From positions 1,922,001 through 1,986,000 of the forward strand of contig NC_026502.1 of assembly GCF_000182925.2 (NCBI RefSeq): 64,000 nt of DNA. The letters run 5' to 3'. A program made the translations under genes and the position numbers. Source of the DNA: Neurospora crassa OR74A (lineage: Eukaryota > Ascomycota > Sordariomycetes > Sordariales > Sordariaceae). The notes beneath the pieces are model-generated. The model was not told the origin of the DNA. It was given only the letters and a program-made list of their open reading frames with translations, and did no database searches. Below are positions 22,526-33,896 of this stretch, in pieces; the stretch's first letter is position 1, and every line of letters begins with the position of its first letter.

Positions 22526-24708
22526 CTTCACTGAATATGGTTATGGTGACTCTCCCAGCGGATGACTTCCTGTGATGGTGGGGTATAAAGGAAGTGAAGT
22601 TGGAGAGGCGATGTGGTGATATGAAGGATGGGAGAATTGAAAGAGGAAGAAGGAGGGAAATGAGGGAGATGGGTCAAGATCAAGACTTGAGGGGGTGTAG
22701 GGGAAAAGAAAGAAACGGGAGATGAGGTAAATGGAGGGTTTTGGTGACGGGGGGACTGGAGCAGCGAGGTGGGAGGGGGAGCGTATTTTTTTGTCTGGTC
22801 GGTTCCTGCTCTTTGGTAACAATCTCGAGGGTACGTAACAAGGTCCCTCTTCCTGGTCGGGTGGCAGAATTGCTAGCGCAAGTTTGCAGGCGAGGGGGAG
22901 GAGGCAGGAGCAGCTCCGCAGTTTCAATTTGACAGCCGACTTCACCAAAAAATCCAGGTCCAGAAACTGTCTTCCAAATCTCAACTGTCTTCTGGTCGTG
23001 TGTCTTTCCTTCCGTGCTGGTGTTCGCTCGCCGCGGACGTCGAGTTAATTGGCCAGCAAGGGGTGGTCAAATCCAACAAGACTGCCGACTTCCCCAACTC
23101 TTTTTTGGACCCTGGTCGATCGGACCGTGATGCTTGCAACCTCAATGGCTATGCGACACCGGAATTGCAAAGAACACACGGACGGCAGCCTCTGGTTCGA
23201 GGTCAACCTTTTTTTTTTTCCCTTCCTTCCCACTCGGAGTGCGTTGCGTTGCTGACAGGCGGTGGGCCCCACAGCTTGGTGATCCTAAGTACCGGTACCG
23301 CCAAGGGTAACCTGCACGCGCAACACCTCATCCGATCCTGATAGGCGCAGCTGTGACATGGTCCGCTCCATGTTCATCGCATTGCGTGTGGCATGGAATG
23401 CTCGCCGTTCCCGACCCGACATGGCATAGACAGCTGGAGACAGTTCGGGTGTTTATTCCAGGTTCTTTGGGTACACCATGATGACCCCTCTCCCCCCGGG
23501 CCTCCATAAGCATCAATGTAATCATGATCCTCCCCATCCTCTTGAAAGGTAAGATGACATACGAAATGGTTACCACGAGTGTAGATGACAACTGCCACTA
23601 AGCAGCAACAGACCATAGGTCTTGGGTGTAGCAACTAGCCGTCATCCAACCTGGGGTATCATGCAATAAACTGTCATCAAAGCTGTTTGGAGATATCAAA
23701 CAGAGTGACCTTTCACTCCAAAGCTCTGGGTGCGGGGCAACGGTGTCATCCACACAGCTGGATCCACATGTAGCCGAAGGGGGGTCCACCCGAGCCTTGC
23801 CCTATCTGGTGGCCCCCTGGGAAGCGGCCATTGCTCCCTAGCTCTACCCCTGCGGAAGGCGGCGCCCGCGGGTCCTCGGGGGGTTTCTGGTTCCACTCGG
23901 CGTCAACAAAGGTACGAAGCTGCGGTCCTTTTGTGGCCCTTGGCAGTGCATGATCACCTTGGACATTTGCCCAAAGTAATTGATCTGTAAGGAACATTTT
24001 GTGCTTCTCGAAACGGAAAGCAGAATAGGGGCAGACTGGCTTCGAGGTGCACGACGACGAGGGTCAAGACAACAGGACCCGAGTATGGTAGGTATAGCAT
24101 ACCAGCCATCAACATCGGGTAGGATGTGCGTGCCACTCGGAGACCTATTGGACCACCTCAATGCGGGGGAACCAACGACAAAGAAAGATGCGTGATGAAC
24201 TAAAGACAACAACAGCAAAACAAAAAGGGGGGTTCCGGTTTGGAGAAGAGAACAACATCGACAACGGGCTTCCTTATCCAGAATTGCGTGTCTCCCCACT
24301 ACGGAACCCCGTGCCTCGTCCCGTAGTGTACTCCGGATCAGTCCCCGTCATACAAGGCTTTAGGCCGGAGAGTGACGAGAGGGGAAACTGGAGTCAACCC
24401 ACGGACAAGCGTCTAAGTGAGAGCCGGCACCGGACGAACCCCAATTACGGGGCCGCCCATGAGGCGCGGAGGGACAAGAACAACTTAAGTGGATGAAAAT
24501 GAAAACTGTCCTGTCCGTCAAAGCCATTCCAAATCGTACCACGCCGCCTCCGTCCTCGAGGTTCCAGCTTGCGCTTAGATCAACGAATCGTTAACGACGT
24601 CCATCGTGACTCAATTAAGTGAGTTTCTGGGCCACTTGGGGTCTTTAATTTCCACTTGACAGAGGAACGGGTAACCTTGACGAATATTGTGGCAAGCCCA
24701 CTTGGGTT

Positions 24709-24728
24709 GGGGGGGGGGGGGGGGGGGG
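24709..24728 (+). repeat. Homopolymer run of 20 G
   Basis: Twenty consecutive G residues lie within the acl1-acl2 intergenic region. Such runs vary in length and can form four-stranded structures; no role is shown here. Confidence 0.9.
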
Positions 24729-25625
24729 TAAAAGAAGACAGTACAACACTGGGCATTCCCATGCCACAGGGCAGAGCACACTAGTGTAAAGCAGCCCAAA
24801 GCATTCCAATATTATCTCTTTGACCACTTTGACGAATGGATTGCATGGACGAGGACAATGGTCTGCAATGGTGAGCTGCTTCTAGTGTAGAGCTGACAGT
24901 CTTGCGTGGACACAGAGGAAGGCTGGAAGAACCGAGCTGCATTCCCTGTTGCTGAGCCAGGTGCTGGTCGACGCTGGCCGCCTGCTGATGCCGCCGGTGC
25001 TTGTTGCGGTGGAAGCTGTGGGGCACACAGTTGCCCACCTTGCATTAGCCTGGGTTTGCCTCCAGTGATTGTCCCACCAGGATCCACAGGGATACCCCGC
25101 GAAGTACCGGTACCTCTGACCCCTCGAAAACCCAGACCGCGGCATCCTGGAAATTGCGATTTTGTGCTGAATTGCCTGCCCAGCCAGTCATCCCCAATGG
25201 TTTCGAGGACGCGGGGCCGGTACCTTTTTTGCTCAGGCGTGGTTTCTGGCCGTGGTCCCTTCCGTTGCTCGCTCCCCCAACAGGACCAGAAAAGCAGAAG
25301 TGGAAGCTGTACCAACCGTCCCTGCAATTCTGACCTGCCCTCGCCGTGCCTGGCAAAGAATTGGATCGATCCGTTTCCTTTTTTTCCTCCCCTCCCATCC
25401 AAAGGCAAGCAAGCATCCCGTCTCTCTCTTCATCTTTCAACTCTCTCCCGCCCTTCTTCCCACCCCGTTCGATCAATTTTCCCTTCTCTTCATTCCTCCC
25501 CTTCCCTCCATCCACCATCAACATCCACACTCGACTGTGACCTCCGTCATCGAGTTTCTTGTCGTCCAACACAACAACAGTCTTTCACCACTCTCAATTG
25601 ACTGTTTGCGTGTTCCTCACTTGAG

Positions 25626-25777
25626 GTAAGGAACAACTAGCTCGAGCTGTGTGAACGGCGCACTGGTTCTGGGAGCTTTCCCAACTTTCCCAACTTTGGA
25701 CGTGCTGTCGCAATTGCAACTTGCGCCGCAGACCAGTAATTTCATTATCAGGGTGCTAACAGGAGCAACAAAAGCAG
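25626..25777 (+). other. Probable 5' UTR intron of acl2
   Basis: A GTAAGG donor follows CTTGAG at 25626, a GTGCTAAC branch site lies at about 25753-25760 and the acceptor AAAGCAG ends at 25777, some 50 bases before the acl2 ATG. The preceding sequence is a pyrimidine-rich promoter-like tract. This pattern is typical of leader introns in highly expressed fungal genes; it is inferred from splice signals only. Confidence 0.5.
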
Positions 25778-25829
25778 GCAACCGAACATAGGAAATCTTC
25801 ACATACCTGAACTCTTCTAATCCACCACA

Positions 25830-27962
25830 ATGTCTGCGAAGAGCATCCTCGAGGCCGACGGCAAGGCCATCCTCAACTACCACCTCACCCGTGCCCCCGT
25901 CATCAAGCCCAGCACGCTACCAAACCCGACCAAGCACAACCCTCCTCCCAGACTTGCTTCCCTCCACTTCGCCGAGGATGCCGATGTGAACGGTGTTCTC
26001 AGCCAGGCTGAGGTCACCTACCCTTGGCTCCTCCAGGAGGGCGCCCGCTTCGTCGCCAAGCCCGATCAGTTGATCAAGCGCCGTGGCAAGAGCGGTCTCC
26101 TTGCTCTCAACAAGACCTGGGCTGAGGCCAAGGCCTGGATTGCTGAGCGCGCCGGTAAGCCTCAGAAGGTCGAGCACACAGAGGGCGTCCTTCGCCAGTT
26201 CCTTGTTGAGCCGTTCGTGCCCCATCCTCAGGAAACCGAGTATTATATTAACGTAAGTCGTCCCATTGCTGGATTGGCCAAGGTCATCCACAAATGAACT
26301 GCACGCTAACGTGAAACAGATCAACTCCGTTCGTGATGTAAGTGTTGTCGCCTTTTCCAGTCGTCTTGGCAATTCGTCGAATCATCAGAAAGGTCCCACA
26401 TGCAAGTGCATCCGAATGAAGGTGTCGCCAAGCCCAAGAGGTCCGATGTCCGCATCCCGATTCAAGTCGAAACAAATTCGTGAGGCAGCGGGCCTCAGTT
26501 TTCATATACTTTGGAAAAAGAGAAAAAGAAGATTTAGGGGGGAGGTTGAGAAAATTGGGGATGAGAAGCACATTTTGAGTCGTGTGCATGACTTGTGTTG
26601 CCCCTGCCAGTCTACGGACGAACGGAGGCTAAACCCAATTCATGTGGAGCGGGACACACCCACCGCCCCCTTTGCGATCCTCACCACCACAACCCCCCCT
26701 CAACCCCTACCCAAACCCCATCACAACACGTGGTTCCCCAAAAGAATTGCCAAACTTAAAATAAAGTTGCGGAAGCTAACTGCACATCATGTAGGGTGAC
26801 TGGATTCTCTTCTACCACGAGGGTGGTGTTGATGTCGGTGACGTCGATGCAAAGGCCGAGAAGATCCTGATCCCCGTCGACCTTTCACAATACCCTTCCA
26901 ACGAGGAGCTTGCGAGCACACTGCTCAAGCATGTTCCCAAGGGCATTCACAATGTCCTTGTTGACTTCAGTAAGTTTTACCTGTCAAATCAAGCTTAACC
27001 GGCCAGTCTTGGCGGTGCCCTGTCAGGCGTCGAGAACCCACACTCTTCATCCTGATAACCATCCGGGGTTGGCGGATGCATGACTCGATCATTAGTACTA
27101 ACAGCCTCTCACAGTTGCCCGTCTCTATGCCGTCTATGTGGACTGCCAGTTCACCTACCTCGAGATCAACCCCTTGGTTGTGATTCCCAACGAGGATGCC
27201 ACCTCTGCCGAGGTTCACTTCCTCGATCTTGCTGCTAAGCTCGACCAAACGGCCGACTTCGAGTGCGGCAACAAGTGGGCTATTGCCCGCTCTCCCGCCG
27301 CCTTGGGCATTGTTGCTCAGAGCTCTAACACCGGTGTCAACATCGATGCCGGCCCGCCCATTGAGTTCCCCGCTCCCTTCGGCCGTGAGCTCTCCAAGGA
27401 GGAGGCTTACATTGCTGAGCTTGATGCCAAGACTGGTGCCTCGCTCAAGCTTACTGTCCTGAACCCCAATGGCCGTATCTGGACTCTCGTCGCTGGTGGT
27501 GGTGCCTCCGTGGTTTACGCCGATGCCATTGCCTCGGCTGGTTTTGCTGATGAGCTTGCCAACTACGGTGAGTACTCTGGTGCTCCCACCGAGTCTCAGA
27601 CCTACCACTACGCTCGCACTGTTCTCGACCTCATGCTCCGTGCTCCTGTCTCTGAGAAGGGTAAGGTCCTTTTCATCGGTGGTGGTATTGCCAACTTCAC
27701 CAACGTTGCTAGCACTTTCAAGGGTGTCATCAAGGCTCTTAGGGAGTATGGCAAGGCCCTCATCGAGCACAACACTCAGATCTGGGTCCGTCGTGCCGGT
27801 CCCAACTACCAGGAGGGTCTCAAGAACCTCAAGGCTGCGACACAAGAGCTCGGACTCAATGCCAAGATCTTTGGCCCCGAGATGCACGTCAGTGGTATCG
27901 TGCCTCTGGCATTGGTCCCTGGCAAGTGGGAGGAGAGCGGTGCGGTGGAGTTCCAAGCTTAA
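25830..27962 (+). CDS. acl2: ATP-citrate lyase subunit 2 (ATP-grasp/citrate-binding), four exons
   Basis: Subunit 2 of ATP-citrate lyase, about 487 residues, corresponding to the N-terminal ATP-grasp (succinyl-CoA synthetase beta-like) and citrate-binding parts of animal ACLY. Exons are 25830..26252, 26320..26337, 26795..26969 and 27115..27962. The second exon is only 18 nt (INSVRD) but is required to join YYIN to [16 protein letters not shown] in the family order. ATP-grasp features include [17 protein letters not shown] (with LNKTWAEAK following) and the metal-binding strand [12 protein letters not shown]. The C-terminal citrate-binding part has [35 protein letters not shown] and [14 protein letters not shown]. 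Intron 2 is 457 nt and carries a GCTAAC branch site. The partner acl1 is divergent on the other side of a 3.3-kb region. Confidence 0.96.
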
Positions 27963-29118
27963 AAGGCTGATGGGTGTGGCGCACATGGTATTATAAATAT
28001 TTCATTTCTGGTCAGGGAACGGGGAGCGGGTTTGGTTCATTTTATCCTGGTGCATTTAATGCGGACATGACAGAAGATCCCAATAGAGCGAGAACTCGCA
28101 TGGAAAGTTGTACACAAAAGCTTATCTCAGATGAAAGGTCGGCATGTGAAGATGATATGGTGTCATTGAGCTCTGCTAATTACCCATGAAGCGTTGATCG
28201 TAAGGTGGTGATGTGTGTCTGGTTGAGGCTCGTCCAGCTAAGTACGAAACGTATCTACTTGAATTTACAATACTACTAGTTTCTCGGCATGTCTAACTTT
28301 GGTGTTCATCATGTGCTCCGAGTGATGCTGAGTTAGCGAGTCTCGTTGTCTGGTTTTGATGGGCAGTGTTCGAGAGCCTGCTACCTTCCCTTCTAATACT
28401 CTTGAGTTGTTGAACGGTGAGGTATAGGAACAATAAGAAAATTATACGATATCAGTGCCCTTAACGACCCGCACCATTTTGACTAGGAATCCTGGAGACC
28501 ACGATGTTATTCAGGGGAAAGCGGACCGGAATACGAGGCTTTTGCCTTAGTGTCTGTGGCCGTATTCATCCTTGAATCGACTTGCTTGGCAAGGAGATAC
28601 ACAATACGAGCTCGTAGCGTGGTTCTATAGCATATACAGGGTGTTGAGGGCAGTAAAGGTAATTTGAGCGTCGAAGCTTTTCGCCTTGGTCGTCAACATG
28701 TCTGAATGTCTCTAATACTGATGCTCAGGTGGCCGTTGTTGGATCATGTCAAATGATGTAGTTCTCTGGCCGTCCTATTTCGCGGAGATATTTGTAGTAG
28801 GCAAGCACTCCAAGTTCCACTTAAAGTTCAAGAGCGTAGGTACCTCTGGCTCCATGTGATTGCCATGGGCCCCTAACGATACGATGCCTCACACATAAAC
28901 ACACAAACACAACCTGAATAAAGATGCACAGCATCGGGGAATACGGAATAGTAGTTGGCGTCGTATAATATCATGAGAATTGTATGCATGGTATCATCCT
29001 GTAGGGGTATTCATATACCTGAAACGCTATGCGAAAAATCCAAAACGCTACACATGATGATAGTAATGCCCACAAAAAGCCAAAAGAGGTCATCGTGCTT
29101 GTAGCATAGCTCTCCTCT
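27963..29118. other. Intergenic region between convergent acl2 and WLM gene
   Basis: About 1.16 kb without a supportable gene. It should contain the acl2 3' UTR and the downstream gene's 3' UTR. Several in-frame stops interrupt all frames and no RNA gene or repeat was recognised. Confidence 0.6.
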
Positions 29119-30333
29119 TTATCCGCGACGTCCATCCTCATTCTCACTGCCCTGCTTCGGACCGCTCGCTTTCTTCATCCTCTCCTCCGCTGCCTTGGCC
29201 AGGATCTCCCTCCGAGTCAACCCAGCTGATTCAGCCGACGTAGACGACGGCACCGCATCACTAGCACCCAACACATACGTCCCGCCTGTCCAACCTCCAT
29301 GATCCATCACCATACCTTCCTCTTCCTCCCCCTCATCTGGCGACTCGTTCACAGGCGCAGGCCCATACTCGTACTCCGCCCCACCCACCACCCTCCCGTT
29401 CTTGGTATAATCTGCCCTTTCCACCTCCCTCTCAATCTGCTTGCATAAATCCCAAAACTGCCTGTCGTGATCCCCATGCACATTGTGCGCCAGCTCATGA
29501 CACAGCGTCTTGCGGATCGTCTTGTAATCTCTGTACCCATCGTACGCGTCCGTTCGTAGTCTAAGTTCGATCACCTCCCCTTTGTTGCGGTTCAGTCCCA
29601 AGATGCGGGTGGTACCCTCGTGATTAGAGGCGGTATACTGCCCCGGGTCCATTTCTGTCAATAAGCCGACGGTGAACTGGTGGGAGCGCATGGCGGCGCG
29701 GATGCCGGGGTCCGAGGCGAGCCGGTTAAGAAAGGAAAGGCTCCGGGAGGGGTTGGGGAGGTGGGGGAGGGGCCGGATGGTTTGGAAGGTGAAGCGGGTG
29801 TCTGAATCTGTTGAGCCGTTGATGGTGTGGATCCCACCGGCACCGGGTCGTTGGCTACTTGTTGGAGCCGCTGGTCGGCCTTTGTAAGCCATGCGCCGCT
29901 GGGCTTGGAGGGCTGCTTCGCGCTTGGCGATCGAGGCGGAGGCAGCGTGGAGGGATTCGAGGGCTGATTTCTTGGGGGCCATGAAGCGGAGGGAGTTGCC
30001 GGCGTAAAGCTGCATGGGGAGGGCATCGTCGTCTGGAGTCTTGAGGAGGGATTTGGTCTTTGTTGTTGTTGATGATGATGGTGGCGACTGGCGCTTCTCG
30101 ACGATAGCTTTCGATTTCGAAAATTCATATTCAGGCCATTGGTGGCCGAGGGCCATGAGAATGTCCTCGAAAGTGGTGTCGTCCCTAAAAAGCCAACTTT
30201 GGGAGTGTTTCTCAGGGGCGAACTTGATTGTCATTTCGAAGTGTTCGCCATCGTTAATGTATGATGTGCTGACCTCTGATGCGAGTGGCAGCGGTGCGCC
30301 TTTTGGCTGCGACTCTTGCTCCGAATCGTTCAT
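29119..30333 (-). CDS. Ubiquitin-like/WLM-domain metallopeptidase
   Basis: Intronless gene for about 404 residues. WLM (Wss1-like metallopeptidase) proteins include Wss1, which clears DNA-protein crosslinks and SUMO conjugates; fungi also have a ubiquitin-like plus WLM fusion, which this resembles. Residues about 25-115 form a divergent ubiquitin-like region (FEMTIKFAPEKHSQSWLF, TFEDILMALGHQWP). The WLM domain starts near residue 190 (FTFQTIRPLPHLPN, LASDPGIRAAMRSHQFTVGLLTEM). It contains GLNRNKGEVIELRLRTD and the zinc motif HELAHNVHGDHDRQFW, so both zinc histidines, the catalytic Glu and the third His are present. An acidic, disordered tail with a basic helix (RREILAKAAEERMKKAS) follows. The predicted activity is zinc peptidase; substrate and location are inferred only from the family. 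Confidence 0.88.
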   Translation of the reverse strand: MNDSEQESQPKGAPLPLASEVSTSYINDGEHFEMTIKFAPEKHSQSWLFRDDTTFEDILMALGHQWPEYEFSKSKAIVEKRQSPPSSSTTTKTKSLLKTPDDDALPMQLYAGNSLRFMAPKKSALESLHAASASIAKREAALQAQRRMAYKGRPAAPTSSQRPGAGGIHTINGSTDSDTRFTFQTIRPLPHLPNPSRSLSFLNRLASDPGIRAAMRSHQFTVGLLTEMDPGQYTASNHEGTTRILGLNRNKGEVIELRLRTDAYDGYRDYKTIRKTLCHELAHNVHGDHDRQFWDLCKQIEREVERADYTKNGRVVGGAEYEYGPAPVNESPDEGEEEEGMVMDHGGWTGGTYVLGASDAVPSSTSAESAGLTRREILAKAAEERMKKASGPKQGSENEDGRRG

Positions 30334-32212
30334 TATGATTAGTATGGACTACTCGATAAGAACTTGCGTAATTCTGAGTAGTTCCGCCCTCGATCTTGAT
30401 AGCTGAGTTGAAGAATTAGGAGAGCTGATATAGATGAGATCTTATTTAAAGGTCGTGATTGCAAAGTGTTTTTGATAGCTGTGTACCCAAAACTCCAAGA
30501 TCAATGCAAGGAAGTTTGAGCCGTAAGGGATGATGATTTGTTCTATTTGCAACTGCGTGAGAGGTTTAAAGTTTGTTGTCAAGTGCAAGTTGATGGCATC
30601 AACGATGGATGAGTTCAGCACAGATTATACCTGCTTGACGTTGCTTCGTAATCAATCGAGTAGTGTACCGGTTTGGCGATGCGCACGGCACTAGTTCGTT
30701 GCAAAGGAATGTTCTATGCAGCTTCCAGAACAGGAGGTCATCCAGACGCTGAATGGCTGCTTTGTCATCACGGCATGTTCAGACGTTCAACAGCAGCACC
30801 TGATACTGGAAGCAATGAGGGAGGCAAATTCCAGATCACAAGATGCGATGGAAAGATGTATTGAAGCCGACTGCTACCGACAGATTTACAAATCGTCATT
30901 GCCGCTCAGGTACTTCAGTTATGTGCCTGTCCGTGCGAATAGACAGCAGCGGTTCTGTGTGCCTGCATCAGAGCTCCCGTGAGAGTTCGGGTGTCGTTCC
31001 CTGTGACATTTTCTGTGACAGCGTGAGTGACACAAAAGTCATATGTGTGGCATTGAGAAACAATAGAAGCTCTCATAACTTCCTCACAGCCGTTTTGACA
31101 GGTCGTGGCCAAGATCTTGAACAGCACCTAATCTCAAACAGAGGCGGCGCGGGAGTGTCCCTCTGTCATCCCATCGTTGTGCAGGGATAGTACGAGTTGT
31201 AAAATGGTTTATGGAGACCATGGAAATCACATTTAATCTCAGACAAAGGTAGCATGCCGGCGATCGTCAGTAACCCAACAGCCTTATTCCTGCTCCATGA
31301 ATCCGTCACAATAACTTTAGGACTGGAACCACACTCACACTTGGCTTTTTGAAGTATGTAGGTCGGGTATTTAACATTGATACATTTCACCTACATAATA
31401 CAAGAAGAATGTGGAGAGAGGATTGGATCCGCAGATAAATGGGAGGAGGTTGCAACGGAAGATGACTTGATCCTTCTCAGATTAGCGCGACACTGTTCAC
31501 AAGAACGCCCAGAACAAAGGGTGCCCCCGTGTTGTTTCCAAAGAAATGGTGATAAACGGCCGAATAAGACTGCAATTGGATGAAGCAGTAATCAAGGGGA
31601 GTTATGAACTAGCTACCTCAGGTGCCACAGTCCTGCGCGGCAGGGGAAAAGGTATCCAATACCTACCTACCCTGACACTTGGCTAACCTCGCTAGCTCGC
31701 TTGTGTGGAGCGGTGCCCCCATGGGCCTTCCCAACCACGCCGAAATCACCATGACACTTCCTTCACTTGCTTGCCCGTGTTCGGCTTGGGGTGTGCCGCC
31801 CCTGGTATCTTGGCCTGTTCCAACTTGCGCCTTGGAATCTCCCTTTTCTTCCTTGCTTTCCTCTCTTTCCTTTCTATTTCGTCCCCGTCTTTTCCGTACA
31901 ACGCATCGACTTTGGCGTCTTGTTGGAGTCGCATTCTCTGCACCTTCTTTAATTCCTGACACTCGTTCGTCCGATTTGCCTGATCTGAGGCTCCGCTCTT
32001 TCTTCTTGTCGCTCCTTTAGACAGCTTTGTTGTGATTGCCTGCCGACCGCCGTTTTCTCATTTCGAGTCTCCGTTGCCCTTCGATCTACTACTACTAGTA
32101 TTTGGGCAGATCACCAGAGCAACAACTCGTCGTCAATCAACAACCGAACTCGGTCATCTCGACTTGCAAATCCAGTAGCTGCGGAATTTCCAGACCCCAT
32201 CATACTATTGCC
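30334..32212. other. Divergent intergenic region, WLM gene / GH72 gene
   Basis: About 1.9 kb between divergent genes with no convincing coding sequence. The right part (31780-32210) is pyrimidine-rich and looks like the promoter and leader of the glucanosyltransferase gene. I recognised no RNA gene or mobile element in the left part. Confidence 0.55.
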
Positions 32213-33896
32213 ATGCTTGTAAGTATGCGCCGGCGCAGCCTCTTCGGCCGTGCTATATGCAGTTGTACTGCAGTAGCATGTACATCAAAGTGGCACGCAT
32301 GTGAACGTTGGGGGAAACAGCCGCAGTGACTGACGCTACATGTGACTGTAGATCCAATCGACTCTTATCGCGCTCAGCGCGACCCTCGCGGCCGCCGTCA
32401 AGCCCTTGACGGTCAAGAACCAGTTCTTCGTCGACCCCAACGACAACATCTTCCAGATCGTCGGTGTCGCCTACCAGCCCGGTGGCTCTGCTGGCTACAA
32501 TGCCGCCCTCGGAAAGGACCCCCTCAGCGATGGCGATATCTGCCGCCGTGACGCTGCCATTCTCCAGATTCTCGGCGTGAACACCATTCGTGTCTATAAC
32601 TTGAACCCGGATGTCAACCACGACGAGTGCGCCAGCATCTTCAACGCCGCCGGTATCTACATGATCCTCGACGTCAACTCTCCCCAGGTTGCCGGCTCCC
32701 TGCAGAACTACAACCCCTGGGAGTCGTACTATGACACCTACGTCAACCGTACTTTCGCCGTTGTCGAGGCCTTCAAGAACTACGACAACACCCTTGCCTT
32801 CTTCTCCGGAAACGAGGTCATCAACGACGCTTCTTCCGCCGGCCAGGTCCCCCCTTACATGAGGGCCGTCACCCGCGATATCAAGAACTACGTCGCCAAG
32901 CACTGCGACCGCAAGATCCCCGTCGGCTACTCGGCCGCCGATGTCCGTGACGTTCTCTTCGACAGCTTCGAGTACTTCACCTGCGCCGAGGACGGCAAGT
33001 CCGACGACCCTAGCCGCGCCGACATCTTCGCCCTCAACAGCTACTCCTGGTGCGGCGACAGTGACATGCAAAAGTCCGGCTACGTCGACCTCGTCGAGGG
33101 CTTCAGCAACACCTCCGTCCCCGTCTTCTACTCCGAGTATGGCTGCAACGAGGTGAAGCCCCGTATGTTCACCGAAGTTGGCGCCATCTACGGCAAGGAT
33201 TTCAGCCAAGTTTTCTCTGGTGGTATCGTCTACGAGTACACCGAGGAGGAGAACAGCTACGGTCTCGTCAGCGTCAACACCAAGGACCAGTCCGTCACCC
33301 TCCTCAAGGACTTCTACACCCTCAAGGATCAGTTCGCCAAGCTCGACTGGAAGAAGATTCAGGGCGTCAAGTCCGCCAAGGACGGCTCCGGCCCCAAGCC
33401 CCCCAAGTGCGACTCCAAGTTGATCCAGTCCAAGGACTTTGACGGCAACTTCACCCTCCCCGCCATGCCTCCCAACGTGCCCAAGATCCTCGCCAATGGT
33501 GTTAGCCCCAAGCCCAGCGGCAAGCTCATTGAGGTTACCAACTTCAAGTCCAAGTACACTGTCAAGAACGCCGATGGTAGCGTCATCTCCGACTTGGCCG
33601 TCAAGCCCCTCAGCAACGACGAGAGCAACTGTACGTATTTTTTCTCTCTCCTTTCTTCAGTATCAAGGAAAACCTTGACTAACAAAATCACAACAGCTCC
33701 CGGCACCAACGATGCCAAGATCCAATCCTCTGGCAGCGTCACCTCCTCCTCCGGCAACTCCACCACCTCGGGCTCCAGCTCGGAGGCTACGTCCGACGCC
33801 AAGAACACCAGCGGCGCCGCCGGCAGCGCCGTTGCTATGACCGTGCCCGCCATGGCCATGGGTGCCTTTGCCATCTTTGCCGGTCTCGCCTTGTAG
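32213..33896 (+). CDS. GPI-anchored beta-1,3-glucanosyltransferase, GH72 (GEL/GAS), three exons
   Basis: GH72 enzyme of the GAS/GEL family, about 494 residues; it cuts and re-joins beta-1,3-glucan in the cell wall. Exon 1 is only 32213..32218 (Met-Leu), followed by GTAAGT; exon 2 is 32352..33630 and exon 3 33697..33896. The signal peptide (MLIQSTLIALSATLAAAV) is completed only by splicing. The catalytic domain has FQIVGVAYQPGG, LGVNTIRVYNLNPDVNHDEC, the acid/base Glu in FFSGNEVIND and the nucleophile Glu in VFYSEYGCNE. There is no C-terminal X8/CBM43 module, so this is the GH72-minus type. The end is Ser/Thr-rich and then hydrophobic (AVAMTVPAMAMGAFAIFAGLAL), a GPI-anchor signal. The second intron (66 nt) is a multiple of three without stops, so retention would add 22 residues. 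Which numbered GEL it is cannot be told here. Confidence 0.93.

Larger units (their letters stand above)
22526..25829. promoter_or_regulatory. Divergent control region of acl1 and acl2
   Basis: A 3.3-kb region between the two divergent ACL subunit genes. Each side has a long pyrimidine-rich tract on its sense strand: about 22600-22760 for acl1 (with CTTTATACC about 50 bases before the ATG) and about 25370-25560 for acl2. The middle contains a 20-G run at 24709 and no supportable gene. Shared or linked control of two subunits needed in equal amounts is a reasonable inference, but no specific transcription factor site can be claimed. Confidence 0.6.

Noticed and set aside
23600-23640. Possible 5S rRNA fragment (CCATAGG-like word)
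   Set aside because: Only a short word matches; the internal control region and the rest of a 5S gene are absent.
26967-27986. 339-codon minus-strand frame opposite acl2
   Set aside because: Antisense shadow of acl2 exon 4; it also crosses the intron 3 boundaries without splice logic.
32253-33209. 318-codon minus-strand frame opposite the GH72 gene
   Set aside because: Antisense to conserved catalytic sequence; Val/Gly/Asp-rich composition is typical of a shadow frame.
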